Shown here: piece after piece, positions 32,511 to 40,747 of the stretch | Layout of the letters: each line of letters starts with the position of its first letter | How positions within the stretch are numbered: the first letter of the stretch is position 1 | Origin: DATIJP01 sp964569185 | Lineage (GTDB): Bacteria > Chlamydiota > Chlamydiia > Chlamydiales > Rhabdochlamydiaceae | Direction: 5' to 3' | Length of the DNA stretch: 64,000 nt | Assembly: GCA_964569185.1 (NCBI GenBank) | Contig: CAZMTP010000001.1 | Span: forward strand, 57,500-121,499 | Translations under genes and position numbers: made by a program | Notes under the pieces: generated by a model | Told to the model about the DNA's origin: nothing | The model's database searches: none | What the model saw: the letters and a program-made list of their open reading frames with translations, nothing else

Positions 32511-33741
32511 GCTCTTCTTTTGACAAAATATGAGGAAGATAGAAAAGTTTTCGTGGGATTTTAAAACCTGGTAGCACTTTTCTGAGTTCTGTTTGCAAAT
32601 GTTCTAGTGTGATGGTCTGCTCTGGATCATAAAGATAGACTGCAGGCTGCATGCCGAACTCTTCATCTGCATAAGGAACAATAATGGCCTGATTTAATGT
32701 AAAAAGAGATTGGATGATCGTTTCGATCTCTTCAGGTTGGATATTTTCTCCGCCGGAAATAAATAGACGGTCTTTGCGTCCTAGAAATTGAAGGTTTCCT
32801 TCTGTTGTAAATCGACCACGGTCTTTTGTTGGCAGCCATCCTTCAATTAAAGGAGAAAAAAGGGTCTGATCTGAGTTTAAATAGCCTTCAAAGACCGATT
32901 TGCCGCGCACGAAAATTTCCTCATCGGCTGCGATTTTTATTTCAAGATGGCTAAGTACAGTGCCATTTAAGGTGATCATGGAACAGGTTTCTGTCGTTGC
33001 GTAACTGGTATAGAGATTAAGGCCTGCAGCCTCTTCATAAAGTTTTTGGGGAATGGGAGCGCCTCCAAGTAAAATGCATTTAGGGTGAAAATGGTCCAGT
33101 TTTTCTTGAAGTAGACGAAAAAGTTGTGTCGGCACAAGCGATAGATGAGTCAGGCGTGGATCCAATAGATTTTTAGAAAAACAGAGCATTGCACCCGAAA
33201 GAAAGGTCCGCAACATCAATGCGATGCCGCCCACATGAAAAAAAGGCAAACTAGCCAGGTAACAATCGTTTGATTCCAAATGTAATAGAGGGATCACCGT
33301 TTCTGCACTGGTCAGATGTTGCGATAAGCGATGGCAGGCGATTTTTGGTTGTCCTGTAGATCCTGAAGTGAGCAACATGGTGGCCAATAGATTTTCATTG
33401 ATTTCTACGCTTTTTTCTAAAGGACCTGGTTGTGGAGTAATGAGAGGAGCATTGAGTCTTTTTAAAGTTTGGAAAATGGCTTGTTCTGGAAGACGAAAGC
33501 TTAAGGGACAAGCGATCATTTTGAGGCGCCACGCAGCAAAGAAAAAACAGACCGTTTCTAAACTAGTGGTGGCAATAAAGGGCAATCTGCTCTGCATTGG
33601 CAAATTCAACGCCTTGATTTGGCCGCAATAAAAACCTATTTTTTCGTTTACTTGCCGATAAGAGATTGTTTCAGACTCGATTAGAAGTGCCGGTTTTTCA
33701 GGAGTACGCACACTCCATTCAAAAAGGGGACAAAGACGCAT
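32482..33741 (-). CDS. menE: o-Succinylbenzoate-CoA ligase
   Basis: A 419-residue ANL-superfamily enzyme that adenylates o-succinylbenzoate and transfers it to CoA. The AMP-binding P-loop is MLLTSGSTGQPKIACH, the adenine motif SYATTETCSMI, and the hinge motif TKDRGRFTTEGNLQFLGRKD; all are present although the P-loop wording is slightly loose. The C-terminal domain ends in GFKIPRKLFYLPHIL. It is the last gene of the minus-strand run menD-H-B-A-C-E and overlaps menC by 23 bases. Confidence 0.9.
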   Translation of the reverse strand: MRLCPLFEWSVRTPEKPALLIESETISYRQVNEKIGFYCGQIKALNLPMQSRLPFIATTSLETVCFFFAAWRLKMIACPLSFRLPEQAIFQTLKRLNAPLITPQPGPLEKSVEINENLLATMLLTSGSTGQPKIACHRLSQHLTSAETVIPLLHLESNDCYLASLPFFHVGGIALMLRTFLSGAMLCFSKNLLDPRLTHLSLVPTQLFRLLQEKLDHFHPKCILLGGAPIPQKLYEEAAGLNLYTSYATTETCSMITLNGTVLSHLEIKIAADEEIFVRGKSVFEGYLNSDQTLFSPLIEGWLPTKDRGRFTTEGNLQFLGRKDRLFISGGENIQPEEIETIIQSLFTLNQAIIVPYADEEFGMQPAVYLYDPEQTITLEHLQTELRKVLPGFKIPRKLFYLPHILSKEELKNLSAPEV

Positions 33742-34615
33742 AGATTTTTTTGTCTAAAGAGATCTTTTCAGGAAATTGGATCAGGCCATTTTGAACAGTG
33801 AATTGCTGCTCTAAGATATCATTTTCTAGAAAAAGATAGGGGCCCAGTCCTTGGGGGAGTTGTAAGTTAAGCCTTTTGGCAAGAGTGGCCAGATGAAAAA
33901 TATTCAACCCTGTATCAAAGCAGCTACTGAGCACAATCGGCTTTTTGGTCGCCGGAATCTGTTTTAAAATGGTGGGTTTGACCACAAGTGCTTTCATGGG
34001 CAAGGAAGGCGCCGTTTCTCCTTTGGCATCGATGGCAAAAGGGAGAAGAAAAGAGAGCAATTTGACAGGGTCCTTTAAAGGATCTTCAATATAATCAAAA
34101 TCGTTAGGTGCATAGGAAGAAAAGAAACGGAATACCTCTTTTGCCTCCCAGCGCTCATTCAAATCGATTCTTAAATAAAAGAGCGACTTTAGCTGCGTGA
34201 CCAATTCCTTAGCCTCTTCAAGAGAAAGAAATCCTATTTTCAATTTGGCCGACTTAATGCCCCATTTAAAGGCTCTCTGCGCTTGCCTGTAAATTTCTTT
34301 GACCGATCCTTGAAATAGCGCTGAAAAAGAGCAGGAAAAGGCAGGCATCGGATCGGTTAACTGATCGAAACCGGCTTTAATTCCAAATGCGACAGAAGGA
34401 AAAAGATTGAGAGTAGACAGGTCCAGTGCTGTGCTTGTTAAAAGAGGAGCCACTTTTTTTAACTGTTCCAGCGCCTCTTCAAATGTCTCTTTACTTAGAG
34501 GAGGATAAGGGGAGATTTCGCTAAACGCTTCTCGGCCTTCTTCATTTTTTAGTGCTAGAATGATTCTTTTGCGCTCTAAAGTGACAAGGGCCCATCTGCA
34601 TTCTATGATTTTCAT
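33719..34615 (-). CDS. menC: o-Succinylbenzoate synthase
   Basis: A 298-residue enolase-superfamily enzyme that dehydrates SHCHC to o-succinylbenzoate. Visible catalytic pieces are AKLKIGF (the KxK motif), FYLRIDLNERW (first metal Asp), DYIEDPL (metal Glu), FAIDAKGE (metal Asp region) and ALVVKPTIL (general-base Lys). The sequence is divergent, as MenC commonly is, but the order of residues and its position between menA and menE settle the call. It starts 1 base after menA. Confidence 0.88.
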   Translation of the reverse strand: MKIIECRWALVTLERKRIILALKNEEGREAFSEISPYPPLSKETFEEALEQLKKVAPLLTSTALDLSTLNLFPSVAFGIKAGFDQLTDPMPAFSCSFSALFQGSVKEIYRQAQRAFKWGIKSAKLKIGFLSLEEAKELVTQLKSLFYLRIDLNERWEAKEVFRFFSSYAPNDFDYIEDPLKDPVKLLSFLLPFAIDAKGETAPSLPMKALVVKPTILKQIPATKKPIVLSSCFDTGLNIFHLATLAKRLNLQLPQGLGPYLFLENDILEQQFTVQNGLIQFPEKISLDKKIYASLSPF

Positions 34616-34616
34616 A

Positions 34617-35495
34617 TCACATCATCCAACTGAAACAGAAAATAAGAGTATAGACTAACAAAAATTTGGCTGTTTTTCCCAAGAGGGGATTTAAAAGTTT
34701 AGGGTCTTGATTGGTGTATATTTCTTTTATCAAAAATAAACAGGGAAGAAGAGTGAGACTGACCAGCACTATAAAAGGATGAGAGCTATAAAATAGAAGA
34801 GGCAAAAGGGTCGAAGAAATCAGACAGAAGGCAAATAGTTTTTTTCCGAACGAGCTGCCAAAGCGCACCACCAACGTTTTTTTATTTGCATTTCGATCTT
34901 CTTCTACGTCACGGATATTATTGACCAGTAAAATCCCAGAGGAAATCAGGCCAGAGGAGAGTCCAGCAAAGAGCAGCTGCAGAGAAAGCTGGTCTGTTTG
35001 AAGATAATAGACAGAGGCCACAGCGACCGGACCAAAGAAAATAAGCACAAACACCTCGCCCAAGCCTAAATAGGCGATTGAATAGGGGCCTGCTGTGTAA
35101 AAAATAGCAAAAAGAATGGCCAGTGCGATCAACAAAGAGAAGAGGAGTCCTCCTTTCCAGATCAAAATAGTTCCTGTAAGTGCAACTAGAATGAAATTGA
35201 CCACAAGAAGTCTTTTCATGGACTGGGCACTGATTAACCCTGCCTGAGTGACACGCACAGGACCCAGACGGGCTGCAGTATCTGCCCCTTTCTTAAAATC
35301 GAAATAATCGTTGGAAAGATTGGTGCCGATCTGGATGCCCAGTGCTGTCAGCAGCGTAAATAGAAAGAGTAAGAGATCAAAATAGCCGGTTTTTAAAGCC
35401 ATTGCTGTGCCCATCAACACGGGGCAGATACTCGCTGCTAATGTTTTGGGTCGGATGGCTAAAAGCAAGACTTGAAAAAAAGACATCTGCCTCAT
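34617..35495 (-). CDS. menA: 1,4-Dihydroxy-2-naphthoate polyprenyltransferase
   Basis: A 292-residue UbiA-family membrane enzyme with about eight to nine helices. The two Asp-rich prenyl-diphosphate motifs are NLSNDYFDFKKGAD (NxxxDxxxD) and RDVEEDRNANKKTL (DxxxD-like). TLAASICPVLMGTA at the start is typical of MenA. It prenylates DHNA to make demethylmenaquinone in the inner membrane. It overlaps menB by 4 bases. Confidence 0.94.
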   Translation of the reverse strand: MRQMSFFQVLLLAIRPKTLAASICPVLMGTAMALKTGYFDLLLFLFTLLTALGIQIGTNLSNDYFDFKKGADTAARLGPVRVTQAGLISAQSMKRLLVVNFILVALTGTILIWKGGLLFSLLIALAILFAIFYTAGPYSIAYLGLGEVFVLIFFGPVAVASVYYLQTDQLSLQLLFAGLSSGLISSGILLVNNIRDVEEDRNANKKTLVVRFGSSFGKKLFAFCLISSTLLPLLFYSSHPFIVLVSLTLLPCLFLIKEIYTNQDPKLLNPLLGKTAKFLLVYTLIFCFSWMM

Positions 35496-36331
35496 GGTCT
35501 TTTAGGAAATTTTGAAAAATCAGGAGGCGATTTCCTCAAAAAGGCATCGCGGCCTTCTTGTGCTTCTTCGGTCATGTAATAGAGGAGAGTGGCGTTGCCA
35601 GCAAGCTCTTGCAAACCGGCCTGGCCATCGCAATCGGCATTAAATGCAGCTTTCAAACAGCGGAGTGCCATAGGAGAATGTTGCAACATCTGTTCGCACC
35701 AACCAACGGTGGTCTCTTCCAATTCTTCATAGGGAACCATGGCGTTGACAAGACCCATATCTAATGCTTCTTGTGCGCTGTACTGCCCGCACATAAACCA
35801 GATTTCACGCGCCTTTTTTTGTCCTACAATGCGTGCTAAATAAGAGGCGCCAAAACCGCCATCGAAGGAGCCCACTTTGGGACCTACTTGTCCAAATATA
35901 GCATTATCCGCGCAGATGGTGAGATCGCACACCACATGGAGCACATGACCGCCGCCGATGGCATAGCCTGCCACCATGGCCACTACAGGTTTAGGGCAGC
36001 TGCGGATCTGTTTCTGGAAATCGAGCACATTTAAACGGTCGGTGCCTTTTCCGTCTGTATAACCTGCAGTGCCACGCACTTTCTGATCGCCGCCAGCGCA
36101 AAATGCTTCCTTTCCTTCGCCAGTTAAAATGATAACGCCTATTTTTTCATCAAAGCGGGCATCGTTTAAAGCATCGGACATTTCATCAACAGTAAGCGGA
36201 CGAAAAGCATTGCGCACTTGAGGACGGTTGATGGTGATTTTGGCAATGCCACCCTGTTTTTCATATTTGATATCTTCGTAGAGTTTTGCTGTTTGCCATT
36301 TTGTAGATACTTTGGGTTTAAGTTCGTTCAT
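35492..36331 (-). CDS. menB: 1,4-Dihydroxy-2-naphthoyl-CoA synthase
   Basis: A 279-residue crotonase-fold enzyme that closes the naphthoate ring. Hallmarks are EAFCAGGDQKVRG, VVAMVAGYAIGGGHVLHVVC (oxyanion-hole Gly) and VGSFDGGFGASYLARIVG, all near identical to known MenB. The C-terminal tail EGRDAFLRKSPPDFSKFP is also family-typical. It overlaps menH upstream by 14 bases and menA downstream by 4. Confidence 0.97.
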   Translation of the reverse strand: MNELKPKVSTKWQTAKLYEDIKYEKQGGIAKITINRPQVRNAFRPLTVDEMSDALNDARFDEKIGVIILTGEGKEAFCAGGDQKVRGTAGYTDGKGTDRLNVLDFQKQIRSCPKPVVAMVAGYAIGGGHVLHVVCDLTICADNAIFGQVGPKVGSFDGGFGASYLARIVGQKKAREIWFMCGQYSAQEALDMGLVNAMVPYEELEETTVGWCEQMLQHSPMALRCLKAAFNADCDGQAGLQELAGNATLLYYMTEEAQEGRDAFLRKSPPDFSKFPKRP

Positions 36332-36986
36332 GGATAAATCCCCTTATGAGAGCAGAACAGGCTTTTGGGTTTTCAAGATGGAGCGCATGTCCTGCATGTT
36401 CAATTTTTTTTATTTGCACAACAGAAGGCAGTGTAAGATAAAGGTGTTGAAATTTCAAGTCCTTCTCGCCATACACAAAGAGTGTCTCAGGAGCAGGTGA
36501 CGAAGGAAGATCGTGCGCTAGACTATGTAATGTTAATGTTTGTGCTAAAAGTGCAGCGTCTTGCTGTTTTCTGCGCTGCAGCACAGTTTCAAAGAGCCGC
36601 TTATTTTCTTTTAAGGAGACAAACAACTCTTGTGCATACCAAGCCTCAAGAAATTCTGAAAAAGATTTTGATTGCAGCATCTCGATCCACTTTAAATCAC
36701 TTTCCCACCGTTTTTGTCTCTCTTGCTCTGTTTGTAGCCCAGGATGGGAAGAAAACAGGATGCATGGAGAAAGTTTCAGATTCAGCAGAATTCTACCGCC
36801 CATTGAGTAACCGATGAAAAATTGAGGTGCGGGATTTAAGGAATGAATCTGTTTTTTGATCTGCTGCAAAGAAAGACCGGCATAATCGATGGCATGGCAA
36901 TAAAATTCTGTTTCAAGCTCTCTAATGATCGGGTCCCAATCTTCCTTTGTGCCTAGAAAGCCGTGCAAGAAGCAGAGAGTAAGCAT
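36318..36986 (-). CDS. menH: SHCHC synthase, alpha/beta hydrolase fold
   Basis: A 222-residue alpha/beta hydrolase that eliminates pyruvate from SEPHCHC to give SHCHC. CFLHGFLGTKEDWDPII is the oxyanion/HG motif, FIGYSMGGRILL the nucleophile elbow with Ser, and KIEHAGHALHLENP the His loop. I set the start at ATG 36986 (MLTLCFLHGF); the frame stays open further upstream to 37112, but that part is the palindromic repeat and would add an unrelated leader. It overlaps menB by 14 bases. Confidence 0.92.
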   Translation of the reverse strand: MLTLCFLHGFLGTKEDWDPIIRELETEFYCHAIDYAGLSLQQIKKQIHSLNPAPQFFIGYSMGGRILLNLKLSPCILFSSHPGLQTEQERQKRWESDLKWIEMLQSKSFSEFLEAWYAQELFVSLKENKRLFETVLQRRKQQDAALLAQTLTLHSLAHDLPSSPAPETLFVYGEKDLKFQHLYLTLPSVVQIKKIEHAGHALHLENPKACSALIRGFIHERT

Positions 36987-36994
36987 GATAAACG

Positions 36995-37093
36995 ATCCTA
37001 CATATCCTGCCGCTTTGCGATCCTCTTCATCTTGTTCTCCGGAAAAAAATAAACAGGATGCGCAGGATCGCAAAGCGGCAGGATAGGCAGGAT
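36995..37093. repeat. Palindromic repeat, ATCCTGCC family, copy 1, inside the men operon
   Basis: The right end AGGATCGCAAAGCGGCAGGA pairs with the left end TCCTGCCGCTTTGCGATCCT, perfect over 20 bases. The whole 99 bases align in reverse complement with the repeat at 57953-58049. It fills the menD-menH gap and ends on the menD stop, so it would be in the operon mRNA as a stable stem. Confidence 0.9.
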
Positions 37094-38781
37094 TATGATA
37101 TTTCCAAAGCAATCTTCGCTATTAATTTTTCTTGTACTGTGCGATAAATCTCCTGATGGAGTTGGAAGTTTTCCTGTCTCTCTGTTTCAATTTCAATCAA
37201 ACACGAAATTGAAGGCAAACAGGCCAGCTCTTCTATTTTTTTAAAGCGATAGTAATCCAGTCCAAAGAGGGCAGCTGCATGTTCAAAAGAAAAGGAGTGA
37301 GAAGCAGCAAAAAACTTTTCCACAAGAGTGGTCTCTTTTTTAGAGACTGGCATAAAGGAGAAAATTCCTCCGCCTTTATTATTAATGATAATTAAAATCA
37401 CTGGATATTTTGCCTGTTTCATTTGAGCGAGTGAGTTCAGATCATGTAGTCCTGCTTGGTCTCCAATAATGGCAATTAAAGGACTTTTCAAACCTTGCGC
37501 AAGACCGACGGCGGTGGCAATGTTCCCGTCAATGCCGGAAACACCGCGGTTTCCAAAAATAGGTCCCAGCTCTTGCGTGGTAAGAAAAAAATGGGCATCT
37601 CTTACCGGCATGCTATTGGCTAGAAATAGAGGCCATTTTGTTTGCAAAAAGAAAAAAAGAGAAGGTTCTGAAATGGGGGCATTTGAGTCGAAGCAGTCTT
37701 CCAAGGCTTCTTTGACGGTTTGGTTATGATGTTGCCACTCTTCAAGCCAGGATTCCTTTTTAGCAATTAGTGGTAATAAACGAGTGCAAAAAGTATCAGG
37801 CGCGCAAAGAAGACGATCGGTCACTTGGTGTGCGGGGTCAGAGCGCAAAGGATGATCGATCACCTGAAAATAGCGTTTAGGAGCTGTTTTTTTCATCCAT
37901 TCAGATAAAGTTTTAGATAGTATGCGATCGCCTAAATGGAGCACAACCTCTAGAGGCATTTCAGGGATACCTTTAAGGATCAGATCGTGATTGCCAATAG
38001 CATCTGTATGTGTGCGCAGTCCAGAGAAAATATCGGGTAAAAGAGGCCATCCCAATTTTTTAGAAAGGGCTAAGAGACTCTCTTTTTCCATAGTGTGTGG
38101 CAAGTTGCCCACTAAAATGATGCCTTTTTCATATTGGGAAAGGTTTTCAGCCCATCGTTGCAACTGTTCTTCAGAAGGCTGTAGGGAAGAGGTTTCATAA
38201 TTTAATACCGGTTGTGATGATAAAATGAGCGGCTCTGTAGAAAAGAGCGGCTCGCGATACATACAGTTGAGATGGACCGGTCCATGAGGGGGCTGAAGAG
38301 AGATAAATACCGACTGAGCCACAAGTGTTGCTAGATAAACATCTGAAATGGCATGGCTCGGAGGAGGGAGATCTACAGCAAAGCGGGCATAGGTGCCAAA
38401 CAGTTTCACCTGATCGACTGTCTGATTGGCAGAGACATCACGCAATTCAGGAGGGCGGTCTGCTGTGATCACAATGAGTGGCGTGTGACTTAATGCCGCT
38501 TCCATCACGGCAGGAAATAGATTACCGGCGGCAGTGCCGGAAGTAGAGATGATCGCTGCCGGTTTTCCTGTGGCTTTAGCATAGCCTAAGGCATGAAACG
38601 CGGCGCCGCGCTCATCAAAGTGGACAAAAGTTTTGGCTTTGGGGTGATTAGCAAGGGCGATAGCAAGCGGCGTACAGCGAGAACCCGGGGAAAGACAGAA
38701 GTAATCGACTTTTTGTTGCACAAGCAGATCGATAAGCAAAGCTGCCCATCGATCATTTAACGCTGCTGTGTCTTCTTGCAT
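37093..38781 (-). CDS. menD: SEPHCHC synthase
   Basis: A 562-residue thiamine diphosphate enzyme that joins 2-oxoglutarate and isochorismate. The N-terminal domain has YFCLSPGSRCTPLAIALA and DERGAAFHALGYAKATGKP (catalytic-side Glu in ThDP activation) followed by ISTSGTAAGNLFPAVMEA. The ThDP-binding domain has NRGVSGIDGNIATAVGLAQG and IGDQAGLHDLNSLAQ (GDxAxxxD...N type). It is the first gene of the minus-strand run menD-H-B-A-C-E. Its promoter must lie in 38782-39014, a gap of 233 bases shared with the toxin-antitoxin module. Confidence 0.96.
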   Translation of the reverse strand: MQEDTAALNDRWAALLIDLLVQQKVDYFCLSPGSRCTPLAIALANHPKAKTFVHFDERGAAFHALGYAKATGKPAAIISTSGTAAGNLFPAVMEAALSHTPLIVITADRPPELRDVSANQTVDQVKLFGTYARFAVDLPPPSHAISDVYLATLVAQSVFISLQPPHGPVHLNCMYREPLFSTEPLILSSQPVLNYETSSLQPSEEQLQRWAENLSQYEKGIILVGNLPHTMEKESLLALSKKLGWPLLPDIFSGLRTHTDAIGNHDLILKGIPEMPLEVVLHLGDRILSKTLSEWMKKTAPKRYFQVIDHPLRSDPAHQVTDRLLCAPDTFCTRLLPLIAKKESWLEEWQHHNQTVKEALEDCFDSNAPISEPSLFFFLQTKWPLFLANSMPVRDAHFFLTTQELGPIFGNRGVSGIDGNIATAVGLAQGLKSPLIAIIGDQAGLHDLNSLAQMKQAKYPVILIIINNKGGGIFSFMPVSKKETTLVEKFFAASHSFSFEHAAALFGLDYYRFKKIEELACLPSISCLIEIETERQENFQLHQEIYRTVQEKLIAKIALEIS

Positions 38782-38864
38782 AGATCAACATAGAGATAAT
38801 GCTTGTGTAAGGATAATCATTAGTGACAGTTCCATGCAAGTACCTCTTTAGGGACGAGTTAGCC

Positions 38865-38939
38865 GAGCTGTAATGGGGGCGACGCGAAGCAGTCGCGCCT
38901 CGCCTACGAAGAATCTCCTTCCTTGAGAAGGAGTTCTTC
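38865..38939. repeat. Hairpins in the menD leader
   Basis: GAAGAATCTCCTTCCTTGAG at 38908 pairs with GAAGGAGTTCTTC ending at 38939, a 14-base stem with a small loop, and CGACGCGAAGCAGTCGCG just before it forms a second small stem. No reading frame is convincing. It lies between the menD start and the toxin-antitoxin operator; it may be a further palindromic repeat or a leader structure. Confidence 0.5.
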
Positions 38940-38973
38940 AATGTACATTTTTTATTAGAACTTTTCATTTGCT

Positions 38974-38999
38974 ATATTGTACGATATATCATACAATAT
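38974..38999. promoter_or_regulatory. 26-bp palindromic operator before the toxin-antitoxin genes
   Basis: TATTGTACGATATATCATACAATA region: the left half ATTGTACGATA mirrors TATCATACAAT with a single mismatched pair, centred near 38986.5. It ends 15 bases before ATG 39015. TA modules are usually repressed by antitoxin binding to such a site. It also overlaps A+T-rich -10-like sequence. Confidence 0.75.
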
Positions 39000-39014
39000 G
39001 GGCCCAAGCAATTT

Positions 39015-39326
39015 ATGAAGTATAGAGTAAAAGAGACTGATGAATACGTAAAGTGGTTTAATAAAGAACCTAAGAAATCTAAACAACAGATTATAAAACG
39101 AGTTGTAAAAATTAGAGATGAAGGTCATTTTGGGCATATAAATGATAGCTTGGGTGAGGGGCTTTCTGAATTAAAATTTAATGATGGCAGAAGGATCTAT
39201 TATATAATCCTGCATTTACCAATAGACGCAGTCATTCTTTTGCTAGGAGGAAATAAAAATGGGCAAACGCAAGACATCAAAAAAGCAAAATCCATACTTA
39301 GGAAAATTAGCAAAAATGGACCTTGA
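39015..39326 (+). CDS. RelE/HigB-type toxin (addiction module killer protein)
   Basis: A 103-residue mRNA-interferase-like protein. The order DEYVKWFNKEPKKSKQQI, then GHFGHINDSLGEGLSELKF and RRIYYIIL, ending in LLLGGNKNGQTQDIKKAKSI, matches the phage-derived Gp49/HigB killer family (GxGxxELR, GYRIYY, GGdKxxQxxDIxxA). It has no Shine-Dalgarno, while the antitoxin inside its 3' end has a strong one, so the antitoxin may be made in excess. The module sits on the plus strand between menF and menD, which run on the minus strand. Confidence 0.87.
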   Translation: MKYRVKETDEYVKWFNKEPKKSKQQIIKRVVKIRDEGHFGHINDSLGEGLSELKFNDGRRIYYIILHLPIDAVILLLGGNKNGQTQDIKKAKSILRKISKNGP

Positions 39327-39663
39327 TAAAATACCGGGGTTACGCGATTTTGATTCATCATTGCTAACAGATAGTGATTTTACAGCTCAGGCAATTATGG
39401 AATGTTTACTTAACAATGATCCTGAAGGGGTAATGGAGGTAATTGCGAATTATTTGGCAGCTACAGATAAGGCAGCATTACGCAAAAAAACTAAACTGGC
39501 TAGATCGACGTTATACTCTACATTAAAACATAGAAACCCAACGATAAAAACATTAGCCAAAATTATGCATAGGCCAAAAAGATCAGCAAAAAAGGCATTC
39601 AGAAGAAAACAATATGGGCATAGTCATCATACTAGAGGGGCAATTGCGGCCTCAAGTAAATAG
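39259..39663 (+). CDS. HTH antitoxin of the HigA/DNA-binding addiction family
   Basis: A 134-residue antitoxin. Residues 35-110 match the family layout: DFTAQAIMECLLNNDPEGVM, then AATDKAALRKKTKLARSTLY, then STLKHRNPTIKTLAKIM, a helix-turn-helix that would bind the palindrome at 38974-38999. It begins inside the toxin gene (68-base overlap) with AGGAGG 9 bases before ATG 39259. The basic, His/Arg-rich C-terminal extension (KRSAKKAFRRKQYGHSHH) makes it longer than the usual 95-105 residues; its purpose is unknown. Confidence 0.85.
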   Translation: MGKRKTSKKQNPYLGKLAKMDLDKIPGLRDFDSSLLTDSDFTAQAIMECLLNNDPEGVMEVIANYLAATDKAALRKKTKLARSTLYSTLKHRNPTIKTLAKIMHRPKRSAKKAFRRKQYGHSHHTRGAIAASSK

Positions 39664-39685
39664 CTAAATCCAATTTTCACTGTGT

Positions 39686-40747
39686 TTAGCATCTCAAAGC
39701 AGATTTAAAAAGAGCGATCTTATGTTCGCGCTCTTCCCACTCTGCTTGGGGACAGGAGCCATCAACTAGACCGCCGCCTGCATAAAGGTGAAGTTTATTG
39801 CCGTCAATGAGCGCACAGCGAATGCCGACTGCAAAATCAGCCTTTTCTTCACTGATATAACCCAAAGCAGCAGCATACCAGCCTCTATGAAACGGTTCGA
39901 CTTGAGCCAAATAATCGTAGGCGGCTTGTTTAGGAAATCCATTCACTGCAGGCGTGGGATGCAGCGCTTCCAAAAGCATGGCATCAGTTATGGATGGATA
40001 GAGCTCTCCTTGAAAAGAGATGCGGAGATGATGCACATGGGCTGTGGCCAAAAGCTCTAGTTTGCCTTCTGTTAAATGGGAACAAAGGGGAGCCAATGCT
40101 TTTTTAATGTATTCTTTGACGTAGTCAAACTCTTTTTGGTCTTTTTTGCTGTGTAAAAGTTGGTCATCGCTCAAGGGGCGTGTGCCGGCAATGGCTTCAC
40201 TATAGATCTTGTTGCCAATGCGCTGATATAGTTTTTCGGGGGTGGCTCCAATAAATGCTTGGTCTGGGGCAAATTGGATGCCAAATAGGGTCGCATTTTT
40301 TTGCTCTAGCTGAGATAAAAGTTGAAAAGGTGAGGGAGCATGGGAAAGCTCCAGCGTGGTCTGCCTGGCAAGCACCAGTTTTTCAAGGCCGATGCGCTCT
40401 TTATTTTGCAAAAAATCACGAACTATTTTTTTCCACTCTGGATAGGCAGGAAGATCGTGTCTTGACTGGATGGAAGGGGGCTCTTTTTTTTCTTGGGCAA
40501 AAGAGGGTCTGGGTTGAACAATTTCAAAGGCAGGCTGGAAGAAAATCGACTCCGGAAACTCTCGCCAGATCCCTTCTGGTTTAGAAAACGCTTTTCCTCC
40601 CCAAATACGGGCTTGAGGGATGGGATCGGGCGGCGTGTCCCATTCTAAACTTTTTCCTGCAGCCGCATATTCTATCTCTTCGTCTTTGCCTTTCCAGTAA
40701 ATTTTAGGGTAAATCGAGAGTCCATCAAGCCACTGGAATAGATTCAT
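39686..40747 (-). CDS. menF: Isochorismate synthase
   Basis: A 353-residue chorismate-utilising enzyme that makes isochorismate, the entry step to menaquinone. The C-terminal catalytic region holds EAIAGTRPLSDDQLLHSKKD, then LLEALHPTPAVNGFPKQAAY, then VEPFHRGWYAAALGYISEEK and LYAGGGLVDGSCPQAEWEE, with the metal Glu residues of this family. Isochorismate rather than salicylate or anthranilate synthase is favoured by the men neighbours. It is co-transcribed after menG (4-base overlap) and is cut off from menD by the TA module. Confidence 0.94.
   Translation of the reverse strand: MNLFQWLDGLSIYPKIYWKGKDEEIEYAAAGKSLEWDTPPDPIPQARIWGGKAFSKPEGIWREFPESIFFQPAFEIVQPRPSFAQEKKEPPSIQSRHDLPAYPEWKKIVRDFLQNKERIGLEKLVLARQTTLELSHAPSPFQLLSQLEQKNATLFGIQFAPDQAFIGATPEKLYQRIGNKIYSEAIAGTRPLSDDQLLHSKKDQKEFDYVKEYIKKALAPLCSHLTEGKLELLATAHVHHLRISFQGELYPSITDAMLLEALHPTPAVNGFPKQAAYDYLAQVEPFHRGWYAAALGYISEEKADFAVGIRCALIDGNKLHLYAGGGLVDGSCPQAEWEEREHKIALFKSALRC

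Noticed and set aside
36987..37112. Longer start for menH
   Set aside because: The extra 42 residues would be read from the palindromic repeat; family alignment places the start at 36986.
38753..38968. 71-residue minus-strand frame before menD
   Set aside because: It is read through the hairpins of the menD leader and overlaps the menD start in another frame.
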